Below are positions 17,901 to 25,760 of a stretch of DNA of 64,000 bases, in pieces. The notes under the pieces are model-generated. The model was not told the origin of the DNA. It made no database searches and was given only the letters and a program-made list of their open reading frames with translations. How positions within the stretch are numbered: the stretch's first letter is position 1; every line of letters begins with the position of its first letter. Made by a program: the position numbers and the translations under genes. This stretch comes from JBDTCS01 sp039923455 (lineage in GTDB: Bacteria > Bacteroidota > Ignavibacteria > Palsa-1295). The DNA is taken from the NCBI GenBank assembly GCA_039923455.1, contig JBDTCS010000135.1:29261-93260 (forward strand), given 5' to 3'.

Positions 17901-19987
17901 TGCCGAATTATAGTAACACGCTCCCAATCTCTATCGACTCAATCTGGATTGATGGCGCGGGCGTTGCTTCGCCATTCCCGGCGGTATTCAATTGGAGTTC
18001 GAAAGTTAGTCCGACCGGTGCGCTACCATATCTGATACCAAAACTTGGTGCCGATACGTTGCTCGTTTCGTTCTGCCCGAACATCCCTGCCATTCTGGCG
18101 AACACGCTTACGAATGCGACGTTGCACATCAAAGCCAGCAAGCCCGGATGGTCGCAAACGTTTACGACCGTTCTGAGTGGCCGACGTGAATTAAATTTCC
18201 AGCCGAGTAAAGTGCTCGCAAGCTTCCCTGCAACGCGTGTGGATACGAGTGCTGCACCGATCAACGTAGATATTTCGGTACCGGATGCATTCGTGAATCC
18301 GAGTGGGGATAGTGTGATCATTGACGCGATTTCGTTTGCGCCCGACCAGAAGGTTTTCTCGGCCGTTGCAGCCAATGGTGCACCGTTGCCTTGGATCATT
18401 CATCGCAATCAAAAATTCTCGATCAAAGTCAGCTTCTTCCCGAGAGCTCCGAAAGATTATGTAGCACGCTTGCTCCTGCACACGATCTTCCCATGCGTCG
18501 GGTATGATACATCGATCTTGTGTAAAGGTACAGGTTTTGCGCCTGCCTTCGGTTTGCAGATGGCCTTCGATACTTCGATTGTCGGGAAAGATACGATTCA
18601 TCTGACCACCTGCGACACGCTCACGCTACCAATCATGATCAGCCGTGCGATACCGCAGAGCATTATTGATATTCTCTTCCGCTTGCAGTACGATACCACA
18701 TCGCTCAAGTTCTTAGATATCGTTTCACAGTTTACAACCGATGCGACGGTAAATGACTCATCGGGCAATGCGCTCGCGAAGCTGAAGAATGCGCGGAACG
18801 TACAAGCCGGAGTAGTCGCTACGTTGAGATTCATCGTACGTGGAACAGCGCGCGGATTCCCAATCATTCTTGATAATATTTTCTTCGATAGCGATTCGCT
18901 CGTATTCTTTAAGATCGTTGCAGGCCTCGATAAAGGCTATATTCGGATCGATGATCCGATGATCACGATCACCCAAAAAACGAGCTTTGATACCGTGAAT
19001 GCTCGCTCATGCGACGACCGAATTGTGATCGTTCGGAATCCCGGATTGATACCCGTCCGTTTCGATTCGCTTTCCGGATTGCCGAAGTGGCATACCGTTA
19101 CGAAGAGCAGCAAGCCATACCCGACCATTTTGCAGCCGGGAGATTCTATCGTGCTTACTGTGACGTTCTGCCCACGCAGCCAAGTGACGTTCGATACTTC
19201 GATGCTCGCTGTCTCGAATCAGCCGTGCCCGATCGCAGATAGCGGCGCGTTGCATAGCTTCGGATATGCTGCACCATTCCCGTTCACACTCTCGATTGGC
19301 GGAGTTGTTACGACGGTCGATTCTGTACGCGGGCAAATTGCGGACACGGTGTATGTACCGATTTTGATTGATCGCGATTTCCCACTTTCGCCGATCGACA
19401 TGAACTATAGCTTGCAATACAACAGGCGCTCGCTCGAATATATGAGTGTTGCCTCGAAGTATGCGAAGGCAACCGTCACGCAATTGCCAGGGGGGATCTC
19501 GATCAAACTTCCCGGTTCAACCAACGTGAAGAAGGGCGAGATTGCGAGAGTGAAATTTGTGATCGCTGTGCCGGATAGCATTCTGACACTGATGATCCTT
19601 TCGCCTGATCCGTTCACAAGTGACTCCGACCTTTGGCTGACACCAAAGCCTGCCGGAGATACTACGATGGTTCGCGTCGACAAGAAGTGCAACATTACGC
19701 GACTCGTATTTACGACAGGAATTAACACGCTCTCCGTACCGGTGCCCAATCCATCGACGAATCGCGTTCGGATTGACGTGGAATTTGTCGAAGACGCGAA
19801 TGCAACGCTCAAGATATTCGATGCGACGGGACGCGAAGTCTATCGACCGCTTTCGGGTGATGTGCTAATGAAGGGCGGAAAATATTCTGTTGATCTGGAT
19901 GTTTCACGCTTCTCACCCGGCGCCTATTTCTATCGGATTGAAGCAGGAACGTACCGTGAGACGAAACGTATGTTAATACTTCGCTAA
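14966..19987 (+). CDS. giant secreted protein: LamG domain, many choice-of-anchor-D domains, two cohesin-like modules, T9SS domain
   Basis: 1673 residues from GTG 14966; GTG 14987 is an equally plausible start. A signal segment (SFAFCLITVLSCFASSANAQ) is followed by a LamG/concanavalin-like domain (AMTFECWVRPELQPGKRQF, WVHIAAVWDG, GKLDEIRLWRRALSQ). About nine ~100-residue ASH/choice-of-anchor-D Ig-like domains come next, with recurring ILFGNVTIG, VEFRPRE and CPN motifs and many paired Cys. Two cohesin-like modules (VYVPILIDRDFPLSPIDMNY is the clearer one) and a type A T9SS domain (VPVPNPSTNRVRIDV to TKRMLILR) close the protein. Likely a long surface-anchored fibre or adhesin. The OmpA-type gene follows after 30 bp and may share the transcript. 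Confidence 0.87.
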   Translation: MCEKRKEVNLIFVPTIPISQRTRGVRRSFSQRGHSLRSFAFCLITVLSCFASSANAQFPAPCDKDKSCIGNALTIRATSGKAAQYVDIDTSAVLRSLDTAMTFECWVRPELQPGKRQFIGGLWGPNKDNNDQWVLYIQDNQIVFALSADASFKGDVDNTIATANVADLYTRGWVHIAAVWDGVTTVARIYVDGVLLINATNSLFPITHLHPIESKTLSMQLASCNALYDDTVRFRTFKGKLDEIRLWRRALSQPEVLCQRYLSLNGNEPGLIMYFRCNEPGNTQFMCDAAGNFIGRMRSGAFCDTSNRVLPVTFAAVPASVTGNLACTVDTTLSFTVIDTAFCGDRVNIGVFGGNSALFTVSPTTAVLQQNVPFTFTVQLHATLIGPISTDLYVYNQNRCNAQIRIPIRYNRSTELSYSKGSLNLDTLYVGCIQETSREDTVTICNVSNRAVTISKAIFDSLRYSYHPAAPSGPLPQVLPPGACWKIVVHMDVLDSSKTLYDTLRIVSDDRCPGSGAIPIFGRSQEVIALLAPNGKTHVDSMNFGRVCPGFISNVQLYQYRGLVPDTVHIDSITYSTFQFFGAGFQFPLKLAPKNAYTPTYIRFKPDKPGPFTGEMTLYSSYRGCSIVKHIQLAGVGISVDVGFDQPNILFGNVTIGKFKQITVTVTNHGKDSRPMSTYLKVGDVFAIVAGKSFTINPGETKSITVEFRPRELKTYPDTLCLFDQGCYQSVCIPITGTGVFDQLSFTPPFLRMDNVIGCKCQTDTVIVENISSGSVTITSDNLNDPSGKLKMISGSYAGSFAAGRKLQYIVQYCPNDLNQDRADDAYIDIKLSDGQIYQVLIRATSVAPKLYVTPLTTFNIVEVGWQKRDSILVENESAVPLHVTSVSVPPGYVVIQTFPPLPTTLNPRDTLWVEVEFRPLAETSYDGPITLSLDDPCSLSYSGVITGRGQIVRLEVAMSFINYGLIKPCDCVTRVIPLPNYSNTLPISIDSIWIDGAGVASPFPAVFNWSSKVSPTGALPYLIPKLGADTLLVSFCPNIPAILANTLTNATLHIKASKPGWSQTFTTVLSGRRELNFQPSKVLASFPATRVDTSAAPINVDISVPDAFVNPSGDSVIIDAISFAPDQKVFSAVAANGAPLPWIIHRNQKFSIKVSFFPRAPKDYVARLLLHTIFPCVGYDTSILCKGTGFAPAFGLQMAFDTSIVGKDTIHLTTCDTLTLPIMISRAIPQSIIDILFRLQYDTTSLKFLDIVSQFTTDATVNDSSGNALAKLKNARNVQAGVVATLRFIVRGTARGFPIILDNIFFDSDSLVFFKIVAGLDKGYIRIDDPMITITQKTSFDTVNARSCDDRIVIVRNPGLIPVRFDSLSGLPKWHTVTKSSKPYPTILQPGDSIVLTVTFCPRSQVTFDTSMLAVSNQPCPIADSGALHSFGYAAPFPFTLSIGGVVTTVDSVRGQIADTVYVPILIDRDFPLSPIDMNYSLQYNRRSLEYMSVASKYAKATVTQLPGGISIKLPGSTNVKKGEIARVKFVIAVPDSILTLMILSPDPFTSDSDLWLTPKPAGDTTMVRVDKKCNITRLVFTTGINTLSVPVPNPSTNRVRIDVEFVEDANATLKIFDATGREVYRPLSGDVLMKGGKYSVDLDVSRFSPGAYFYRIEAGTYRETKRMLILR

Positions 19988-20017
19988 ATAAATTTTGGGA
20001 GCGTTCACTACCGATTG

Positions 20018-22120
20018 ATGACCGATCAAAAAAAGAGACGGGTATTTTGTGGATGGCCGTTCACCATACGTGTGATCGACTTTTTCGCCGTGTTCATGTT
20101 CTTTGCAATCGGCGGTTTCGGTTCAGGCAATTTTGTGAGTCGAGCGAGTGCACAGGGGCTGAATGCTGTTGATCCGGTGGTCGTAGAACCAAGCCATCCG
20201 TTTCATCTCGGTCTCTACGGTGGTTATGCAATCAACTTTCATAGAACGCAAGCCGATATTTTTGTCGATTGTCCGGAGTGTGGGCAGTTTAGTCAAGGGA
20301 CAGGAAGTGGTTTTGCGTTAGGTCTCTTCGGTGAATTGCCCGTGCTGACGGAAGGTGTTCAAGCCTATCTCGGAATTAATTACGCGCAACGTGGTGGCAC
20401 GTTCGGTGAAGTGAATACGGGTGGATTACCCATTCTCGATCCACAGACAAGTCAGTATGTGACGTTAACACGCAAACACTCTTCGTCGGCCAATCTCGGG
20501 TATGTTGTGATCGATCTGGGGCTCAGCTATCGTCCCTTCATATCGTTTCCGATATACATACGCGGTGCGCTCAATTACAATCCGGCGCTCGGTGCTTCTT
20601 CGAGTTATCATGAAACCGAAGAAATTATCTCTCCACAAGGTGTGCTCTATCCGGAGAATAATCAAAGGACTCGTGACGTTGCGAGCGGAATCATCACGGG
20701 TGTTACTTCTCCATTTGGAATCGCTGGGACGTTAGGCTATCCACTGCCGGTCGGACACAATATTACGGCATCCCCCGAAATAAGTTACTATCAGCCACTG
20801 AGCAGTGTGGTCGCTTCGAGTCACTGGAAAGTGTCGGCCTTGCAGTTGGGTGTAGCGCTTCGGTACCACGCTGGTGAGCCCGAGCCTTTGCCACCACCGG
20901 CTCCACCACCTCCTGCACCGCCTGAAGTCCCGAAGCCACTTCCACCGGTGATTTCGCTTGCCACTTTGGCCGGACAAAAGATCGATATTCTCGAAACAAT
21001 CGTCACCGAGACATTCCCGATCTTGCCTTACGTTTTTTATGATAGTGCATCGAGTGCGCTACCGGCACGATACGTCCAGATTCCGGCAAAGGACACGCGG
21101 AATTTCGCGGAGAGTGATCTACCGCATCAGTCACTCGATGCGTATCATCAGATATTAAATGTTGTCGGTAGCCGAATGTTGGCTGACGAAAAAGCGGACC
21201 TTACGTTACGCGGTACTACAGACGGAAAAGAGACCGTGGGTGATGAAGAGTCTAAAAAGCTCGCAATCGCTCGTGCACAGAGCATCAAGGATTATCTCGT
21301 TACTAACTGGGCGATCGCTCCGGAACGCATCACAGTCGAGAGCGGCGGAGCTCCAACATTTCCCTCTACCGAAGAATATCCGGAAGGAATTGCAGAAAAT
21401 AGACGCGTTGAACTTTCATCGAACAATGATGAATTGCTTCGACCAATTTTGCATGAGCGCTTCAAGCAGCATGTGATTCATCCTGCACGGATTCCGCTCA
21501 CAACAACGATGCAAGAGCCCGCTCGTGCGGATCATTGGAAGCTCACGGCTTACGCAAAGGGCAAGCCGGTGTGGCAGCAAGAGGGTGCTGGCGCACCACC
21601 AACGAGCATTCCGTGGGAGCTTGATCAGAAGAGTGCGACAAATATTGCCGAGCAGATCATGGGACGTGACTCACTTACCTGCGAACTTACAGTAACTGCA
21701 AAAGACGGACTGACATCCGTTTCACGCGTGAAGCTTGCAGGAGAAAAATCGGTGAATCCGTTCGAGCTTAGTCGGTTGAGTTTGATCGTGTTCGATTTTG
21801 ACAAGTTCGAAATCACCGAGCAGAATCGAAGAATGATCTCGCATTTTGTCTCGCACTCTATTCTGCCTTCGTCACAATCCACGATTGTCGGCTCGACCGA
21901 TAACCTCGGTGAGGCCAGGCACAATCAACAGCTTTCCGAAGGCCGCGCGTTTGCCGTTCGTGATCTAATACTCCAAGAGCGTAGTGATACAAAGATCGTC
22001 AGCACGGATGGCGTTGGAGCTTCCCGTCAGCTATATAGCAACGATGCTCCTGAGGGACGCTATTATTGCAGAACGGTGACCGTCGAAGTGCAAACACCGC
22101 TCGAAGATGTTGTGCACTAA
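20018..22120 (+). CDS. outer-membrane beta-barrel plus tandem OmpA-like domains
   Basis: 700 residues. A signal/TM segment (VIDFFAVFMFFAIGGFG) is followed by an outer-membrane beta-barrel-like region (about 65-290: HLGLYGGYAINF, FALGLFGELP, YLGINYAQRGG, LQLGVALRYH). A proline-rich hinge (about 290-315) separates it from two OmpA-like peptidoglycan-binding stretches. The first has RAQSIKDYLVTNWAI and ENRRVEL; the second has FDFDKFEITEQNRRMI, STDNLGEARHNQQLSEGRA and RTVTVEV. It probably tethers the outer membrane to the cell wall. OmpA-like proteins also occur among T9SS accessory components, which would suit the neighbouring cargo gene, but this is inference. ATG 20018 is preferred over the TTG just before it. 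Confidence 0.83.
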   Translation: MTDQKKRRVFCGWPFTIRVIDFFAVFMFFAIGGFGSGNFVSRASAQGLNAVDPVVVEPSHPFHLGLYGGYAINFHRTQADIFVDCPECGQFSQGTGSGFALGLFGELPVLTEGVQAYLGINYAQRGGTFGEVNTGGLPILDPQTSQYVTLTRKHSSSANLGYVVIDLGLSYRPFISFPIYIRGALNYNPALGASSSYHETEEIISPQGVLYPENNQRTRDVASGIITGVTSPFGIAGTLGYPLPVGHNITASPEISYYQPLSSVVASSHWKVSALQLGVALRYHAGEPEPLPPPAPPPPAPPEVPKPLPPVISLATLAGQKIDILETIVTETFPILPYVFYDSASSALPARYVQIPAKDTRNFAESDLPHQSLDAYHQILNVVGSRMLADEKADLTLRGTTDGKETVGDEESKKLAIARAQSIKDYLVTNWAIAPERITVESGGAPTFPSTEEYPEGIAENRRVELSSNNDELLRPILHERFKQHVIHPARIPLTTTMQEPARADHWKLTAYAKGKPVWQQEGAGAPPTSIPWELDQKSATNIAEQIMGRDSLTCELTVTAKDGLTSVSRVKLAGEKSVNPFELSRLSLIVFDFDKFEITEQNRRMISHFVSHSILPSSQSTIVGSTDNLGEARHNQQLSEGRAFAVRDLILQERSDTKIVSTDGVGASRQLYSNDAPEGRYYCRTVTVEVQTPLEDVVH

Positions 22121-22135
22121 ACACTGGATAGAGTA

Positions 22136-22660
22136 TTAGAAAAGTGCTAGCGAATTTTCTTTGCGTGGTCGTGCGGAAATCTTTTGTACGATCACGTTAG
22201 CGAGTGCCCAGATTCCAAGCTCATCTTGTTCGTGGAATCTATCAAGATCGGGGCTATCGAGATCAAGCACTCCGAAGAGCGTACCATTCGGTAGTACGAG
22301 CGGTAAAACGATTTCCGATTGCGAACCTGCGTCGCAGGCGATATGCCCAGGGAAAGCATTCACATCGGGCACACGAATTGTTTTTTGATCCCTGGCAGCC
22401 GTTCCACAAACACCTTTGCCGATCTCGATCATCGTGCACGCTGGCTTTCCTCCGAAGGGACCAAGCACCAGTCTGGTGCCATCGAACAAATAAAAGCCGG
22501 ACCAATTTAGCCGCTCGATCTCCGTGAAAATAAAAGCGGCTGCATTCGAAAGCGTGGTGATGACTGGCTCGTCCGCATCGAGGAGTGACTCGAGTTCATT
22601 GCGAAGTGAACTCCACTTTTCTGTCTCAGAAAGTTCTGAGTGATCGGTTGAATGAAACAT
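22136..22660 (-). CDS. msrC: free methionine-R-sulfoxide reductase (GAF domain)
   Basis: Reduces free L-methionine-R-sulfoxide in the cytoplasm, using a GAF fold. The 174-residue protein shows the family core NWSGFYLFDG, LVLGPFGGKPACT, GKGVCGTAA, VPDVNAFPGHIACD and SEIVLPLV. All three redox cysteines are present (C75, C85, C109); their spacing of 10 and 24 is the same as in the E. coli enzyme (C84, C94, C118). ATG 22660 gives the normal family length; the frame continues upstream to 22765, but that extension is basic, atypical and overlaps palindromic sequence. Convergent with the OmpA-type gene, 15 bp apart. Confidence 0.92.
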   Translation of the reverse strand: MFHSTDHSELSETEKWSSLRNELESLLDADEPVITTLSNAAAFIFTEIERLNWSGFYLFDGTRLVLGPFGGKPACTMIEIGKGVCGTAARDQKTIRVPDVNAFPGHIACDAGSQSEIVLPLVLPNGTLFGVLDLDSPDLDRFHEQDELGIWALANVIVQKISARPRKENSLALF

Positions 22661-22695
22661 TGCAGGCCGTAAGCGTAAATAACGTGAACGTAAAT

Positions 22696-22758
22696 GGGTT
22701 CGAGAACCCGCGATCCCGTTAGTTGGGTCCTTCCGCAGGTGTCGTTTTGGAACCCAAT
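22696..22758. promoter_or_regulatory. repeated GGGTTC palindromes in divergent region
   Basis: GGGTTC-GA-GAACCC (22696-22709) is a 14-bp near-continuous palindrome. A second, spaced inverted repeat follows: TTGGGTCC near 22733 paired with GGAACCCAA ending at 22758. Both share the half-site GGGT(T)C and lie between msrC and the divergent membrane-protein gene, as expected for an operator. Confidence 0.4.
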
Positions 22759-22787
22759 TCGGCATTCGAACAGTTCAGCTTTACTGT

Positions 22788-23264
22788 ATGATCAAGCTAT
22801 TTCGTAATATGTCGACCGGTGGGATGCCGCAAGCAACGCTTGTGGAGCGCGCACTCGCCTACATTTTACGAGGGTTGACGCTTACGATCATCTTCATCTG
22901 CTTGATGGATGCGATCAACGTGGATGTGATCTTTGCTGCCGTTTCGGGCAATATGCGCTATCAGGATAATCCTGCGATTACCGATTCGCAGTTTGATACC
23001 GGTAGCGCGACGCAAGCCTACATCAATATTTTTGCCCAGGCCGCGCCGATCAATCATCTTCCGGCCTCGAAGATTGCAATCACCTACAAGTTTCTCGGCA
23101 CAACGATCTACGAAGATGTCGATAGCCCTACCGTTCTCGATGGTGGCTCGACTGTTTCGCTGATCTATTGTATTCGCGCATACAAAGGTGATGCTGCAAA
23201 TAGTTACGCCCACGTGCGTCCCACACTCGATCGCACGATAAGCTTCCTCCGCATTCTGATATAG
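22788..23264 (+). CDS. hypothetical protein with one membrane segment
   Basis: 158 residues, not recognised. A hydrophobic helix (about residues 24-52, LAYILRGLTLTIIFICLMDA) is followed by a polar, beta-rich region with an ITYKFLGTTIYEDVDSP segment. It might be a small anchored periplasmic protein. Codon use fits the neighbourhood. It is divergent from msrC with palindromic sequence between. Its reality is supported only by ORF length and composition. Confidence 0.5.
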   Translation: MIKLFRNMSTGGMPQATLVERALAYILRGLTLTIIFICLMDAINVDVIFAAVSGNMRYQDNPAITDSQFDTGSATQAYINIFAQAAPINHLPASKIAITYKFLGTTIYEDVDSPTVLDGGSTVSLIYCIRAYKGDAANSYAHVRPTLDRTISFLRILI

Positions 23265-23397
23265 CCCTCAGCGCTTCCAACATACCATTCTGATCGTCTT
23301 GATCGCACAACTACCCAAAGTAGTGGTGTGACGCAAAGCACGTTCCGAACAATTCGTAGTATTTGGGATTCGCTAATTTTGGCTATATCAAACTTCT

Positions 23398-24711
23398 ATG
23401 CTATTCAGACGAATACATTTTAAAAAGCGTTTTTGGCATGCCGCGCTTCTTGCTGCCGCAATGCTATCGACACTATGGACTCAGCGATCGGAAGCGCAGG
23501 AAAACCCGAACGGGGTTGCCACGATCACGATGCACTCGGCAGTTGTCGAAGCATTAGAGCACAATCCAACACTTGGTGCACTACGCTTCGAACCCAAGGC
23601 CGCACGTGCGGATGAAGTCACAGCAGGCCTTCGCCCAAACCCAACTGCGACGGTGAATGCCGATTTGCTGCCAAGTGATGGGCTCTCCAGCAAGGACAAA
23701 AACTATGGCATATCGCTCAGCTTTCCATTCGAACTCGGCGGAAAGCGAGATGCCCGTTTGGCTTTTGCAAGGGAAGGGAGTTCACTCGCGGATCTGCAAT
23801 ACGCGGATGCACTACGACAAACGACGCTTGCAGTGCGCCTAAGTTATATCGACTTCGCAAGCACGCGAGCGCGAGCGCTTGCGACACAAGAGAATCTTGG
23901 TCTCCTCGATTCGCTCGTCATCATCAGCAAGGCGCGCGTAGCAGGAAAGGATATTGCTCAAGTTGAACTCACACGTACGGAAGTCGAGCGAGAAAAATTT
24001 GCACTCGAAAGTGCGAAGGCAATGGAAGATCATCGTGCAGCGAGAACCTCTCTTTTTGCTTTACTCGGACGTCCGGCCGGCCAGGTAATTCAATTGCCCG
24101 ATACGACACTATTTATTGCTGTCGCGGCTATCTCAAAACGTGAGTTGCCATCACTCGACTCACTTATTGCGACCGCAAGTAGCGCAAGAACTGACATTCA
24201 GGCGTTGGAAGCTAACGAGCAATTAGCGGCAGCAAATGCAGACTTGCAACGGTCGCTCGCTTCGATCGATCTCTCGATCTCGCTTGACTACATGCGTTCA
24301 CAATCGATTACCTACTACGGCACAACGCTTTCCTTCCCGTTACCGCTCTTCAATCGGAATCAGGGCGAGATCGAGAAAGCAAGTATCCGACAAGAGCAAG
24401 TGAAGCAGCAAACATTCGCTGCGCTCGCACAGCTTCGTGCCGATGTAACGAACGCTTGGTTCGACGCTAAGAATAAACAGCACACACTCCGAACGCTTGT
24501 CGAGAGTGTTCTGCAAAAGTCGTTCGACGTTCGATCGGCGATTGAATATTCCTATCGCAGGGGCGGCACATCGCTGATCGATTTTCTCGATGCAGCCCGC
24601 ACATACAACGAGCTCCGGCAATCTTATGTCGATGCACTCGGTGACTACGCAAAAAGTTTGGTAACTCTCAACGCAATTATCGGAAAGGATATTTTCAATG
24701 AAATTCAATAA
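23398..24711 (+). CDS. TolC/CzcC-family outer-membrane efflux channel
   Basis: 437 residues. A basic N-terminus and signal peptide (HAALLAAAMLSTLWTQRSEA) precede two repeated outer-membrane efflux domains with long helical hairpins and interspersed beta strands (TVNADLLPS, YGISLSFPFELGGKRDAR; STITYYGT-like strand, LSFPLPLFNRNQGEI). The second repeat ends RRGGTSLIDFLDAARTYNE, a typical CzcC/CusC signature. It forms the outer-membrane exit duct of a tripartite RND pump. Its last 14 bases overlap the start of the adaptor gene, so it is translationally coupled in a czcC-B-A-like operon. ATG 23398 leaves an intact signal peptide. Confidence 0.9.
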   Translation: MLFRRIHFKKRFWHAALLAAAMLSTLWTQRSEAQENPNGVATITMHSAVVEALEHNPTLGALRFEPKAARADEVTAGLRPNPTATVNADLLPSDGLSSKDKNYGISLSFPFELGGKRDARLAFAREGSSLADLQYADALRQTTLAVRLSYIDFASTRARALATQENLGLLDSLVIISKARVAGKDIAQVELTRTEVEREKFALESAKAMEDHRAARTSLFALLGRPAGQVIQLPDTTLFIAVAAISKRELPSLDSLIATASSARTDIQALEANEQLAAANADLQRSLASIDLSISLDYMRSQSITYYGTTLSFPLPLFNRNQGEIEKASIRQEQVKQQTFAALAQLRADVTNAWFDAKNKQHTLRTLVESVLQKSFDVRSAIEYSYRRGGTSLIDFLDAARTYNELRQSYVDALGDYAKSLVTLNAIIGKDIFNEIQ

Positions 24712-25729
24712 ATCATTCCTCACACAAGCTCGTAAACAACGAGTGAGTCTAAGTTTAATTGTAGTGTTGTTCGGCACATTCGGACTGCACTCGTGCACAA
24801 CCACAGAACATCCGAACGAAAAGAGCACGGTCGATACTGGTGCGGCCTCCAGAATTCGACCCATCGTTTCGGCTAATGGCGAGAAGATCACTTTCTCGGA
24901 AGGAGATTCATCCCGCAAGGTCTTGACCCTCGGCAAAGCGGAATTTAAGAATGTCTCGATCACGACTACCGCTCCTGCTCGAATTATTCTCACTACGGTC
25001 TCGACGCCCGGCTCGAAGATTAGTGTGCCGGTTTTCGAGACATCCGATCTAACGCAACTTTTCACAGACTACACACGCGCCAAACACGACCTTGGCCGAG
25101 CAACAAGAGAGCTCGAACGCTTGCGTGATCTTTTTGCGCATAATGCGGTCGCCGGCAAAGACGTCACACAGGCCGAGAGCGATCAACTATCCGCACAAGT
25201 CACTCTGACGGGTCTTGAGTCACGATTGCTTACAGCCGGGCTCTCAGCGAATGAACTGGAGCATTTGCGTCCGGATATTTCGCTCTTACTCGCCAATGTT
25301 CCGGAGTCCGAGATTACCAGTGTACAGATGGGCGAGGATGCACAGATCGAATTCGATTCGTTTCGTGGCGAGATTATGCACGGTCGTGTGCTCGATATCG
25401 GTCACGCCGTCGATCCGACTACTCGCACGTTCAATGTGCGAATCGAGCTTGCCAACAAGGTCAAGATGCTGCGCCCAGGCATGTTCGCACGTGCTTCGTT
25501 CGGTGTGGATGTGTTGCGCAGATTTGTGGTGCCACAATCTGCTGTCGTCTCTGTGCAAGGGAAGTCTTTCGTGTTTGTAACGACGGATGGAAAAAGCTTC
25601 GAACGCCGAGAAGTCACACTCGGTCAACAATCCAAAAGCGATTTCATCATCATGAGTGGCCTGGCCGAAGGTGAATCGGTGGTGACAGAAGGTGCAGTCC
25701 TGCTCAAAGGTCTGAGCTTCGGATCATAA
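24698..25729 (+). CDS. RND efflux periplasmic adaptor lipoprotein lacking a recognisable lipoyl domain
   Basis: 343 residues. The N-terminus ends in a lipobox (GLHSC, Cys33), so it is a lipid-anchored membrane-fusion protein. The alpha-hairpin (about 117-180: FETSDLTQLFTDYTRAKHDL to AQVTLTGLESRLL), beta-barrel (LLANVPESEI, GEDAQIEFDSF, HAVDPTTRTFNVRIEL, LRPGMFA) and membrane-proximal region (VPQSAVVSVQGKSFVFV, EGESVVTEGAVLL) are clear. The two half-lipoyl strands expected before and after the hairpin are missing: only ~20 residues separate ARIIL from the hairpin, and ~15 separate its end from LLLANVPESEI, against roughly 40-45 each in CzcB. It couples the TolC-like channel to the pump encoded next. 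Confidence 0.88.
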   Translation: MKFNKSFLTQARKQRVSLSLIVVLFGTFGLHSCTTTEHPNEKSTVDTGAASRIRPIVSANGEKITFSEGDSSRKVLTLGKAEFKNVSITTTAPARIILTTVSTPGSKISVPVFETSDLTQLFTDYTRAKHDLGRATRELERLRDLFAHNAVAGKDVTQAESDQLSAQVTLTGLESRLLTAGLSANELEHLRPDISLLLANVPESEITSVQMGEDAQIEFDSFRGEIMHGRVLDIGHAVDPTTRTFNVRIELANKVKMLRPGMFARASFGVDVLRRFVVPQSAVVSVQGKSFVFVTTDGKSFERREVTLGQQSKSDFIIMSGLAEGESVVTEGAVLLKGLSFGS

Positions 25730-25747
25730 CAATCTCAATGTAAAGAC

Positions 25748-25753
25748 AAGGAG
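25748..25753 (+). promoter_or_regulatory. strong Shine-Dalgarno before the RND pump gene
   Basis: AAGGAG lies seven bases before ATG 25761. It is one of the few canonical ribosome-binding sites in this window, and it settles that start. Confidence 0.8.
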
Positions 25754-25760
25754 AAAAATT

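Noticed and set aside
22696..22709. GGGTTCGAGAACCC considered as a tRNA T-arm
   Set aside because: Only a palindrome; no cloverleaf can be formed on either strand.
22661..22765. 35-residue N-terminal extension of the free-methionine sulfoxide reductase
   Set aside because: It exceeds the usual family length, is very basic and overlaps palindromic intergenic sequence.
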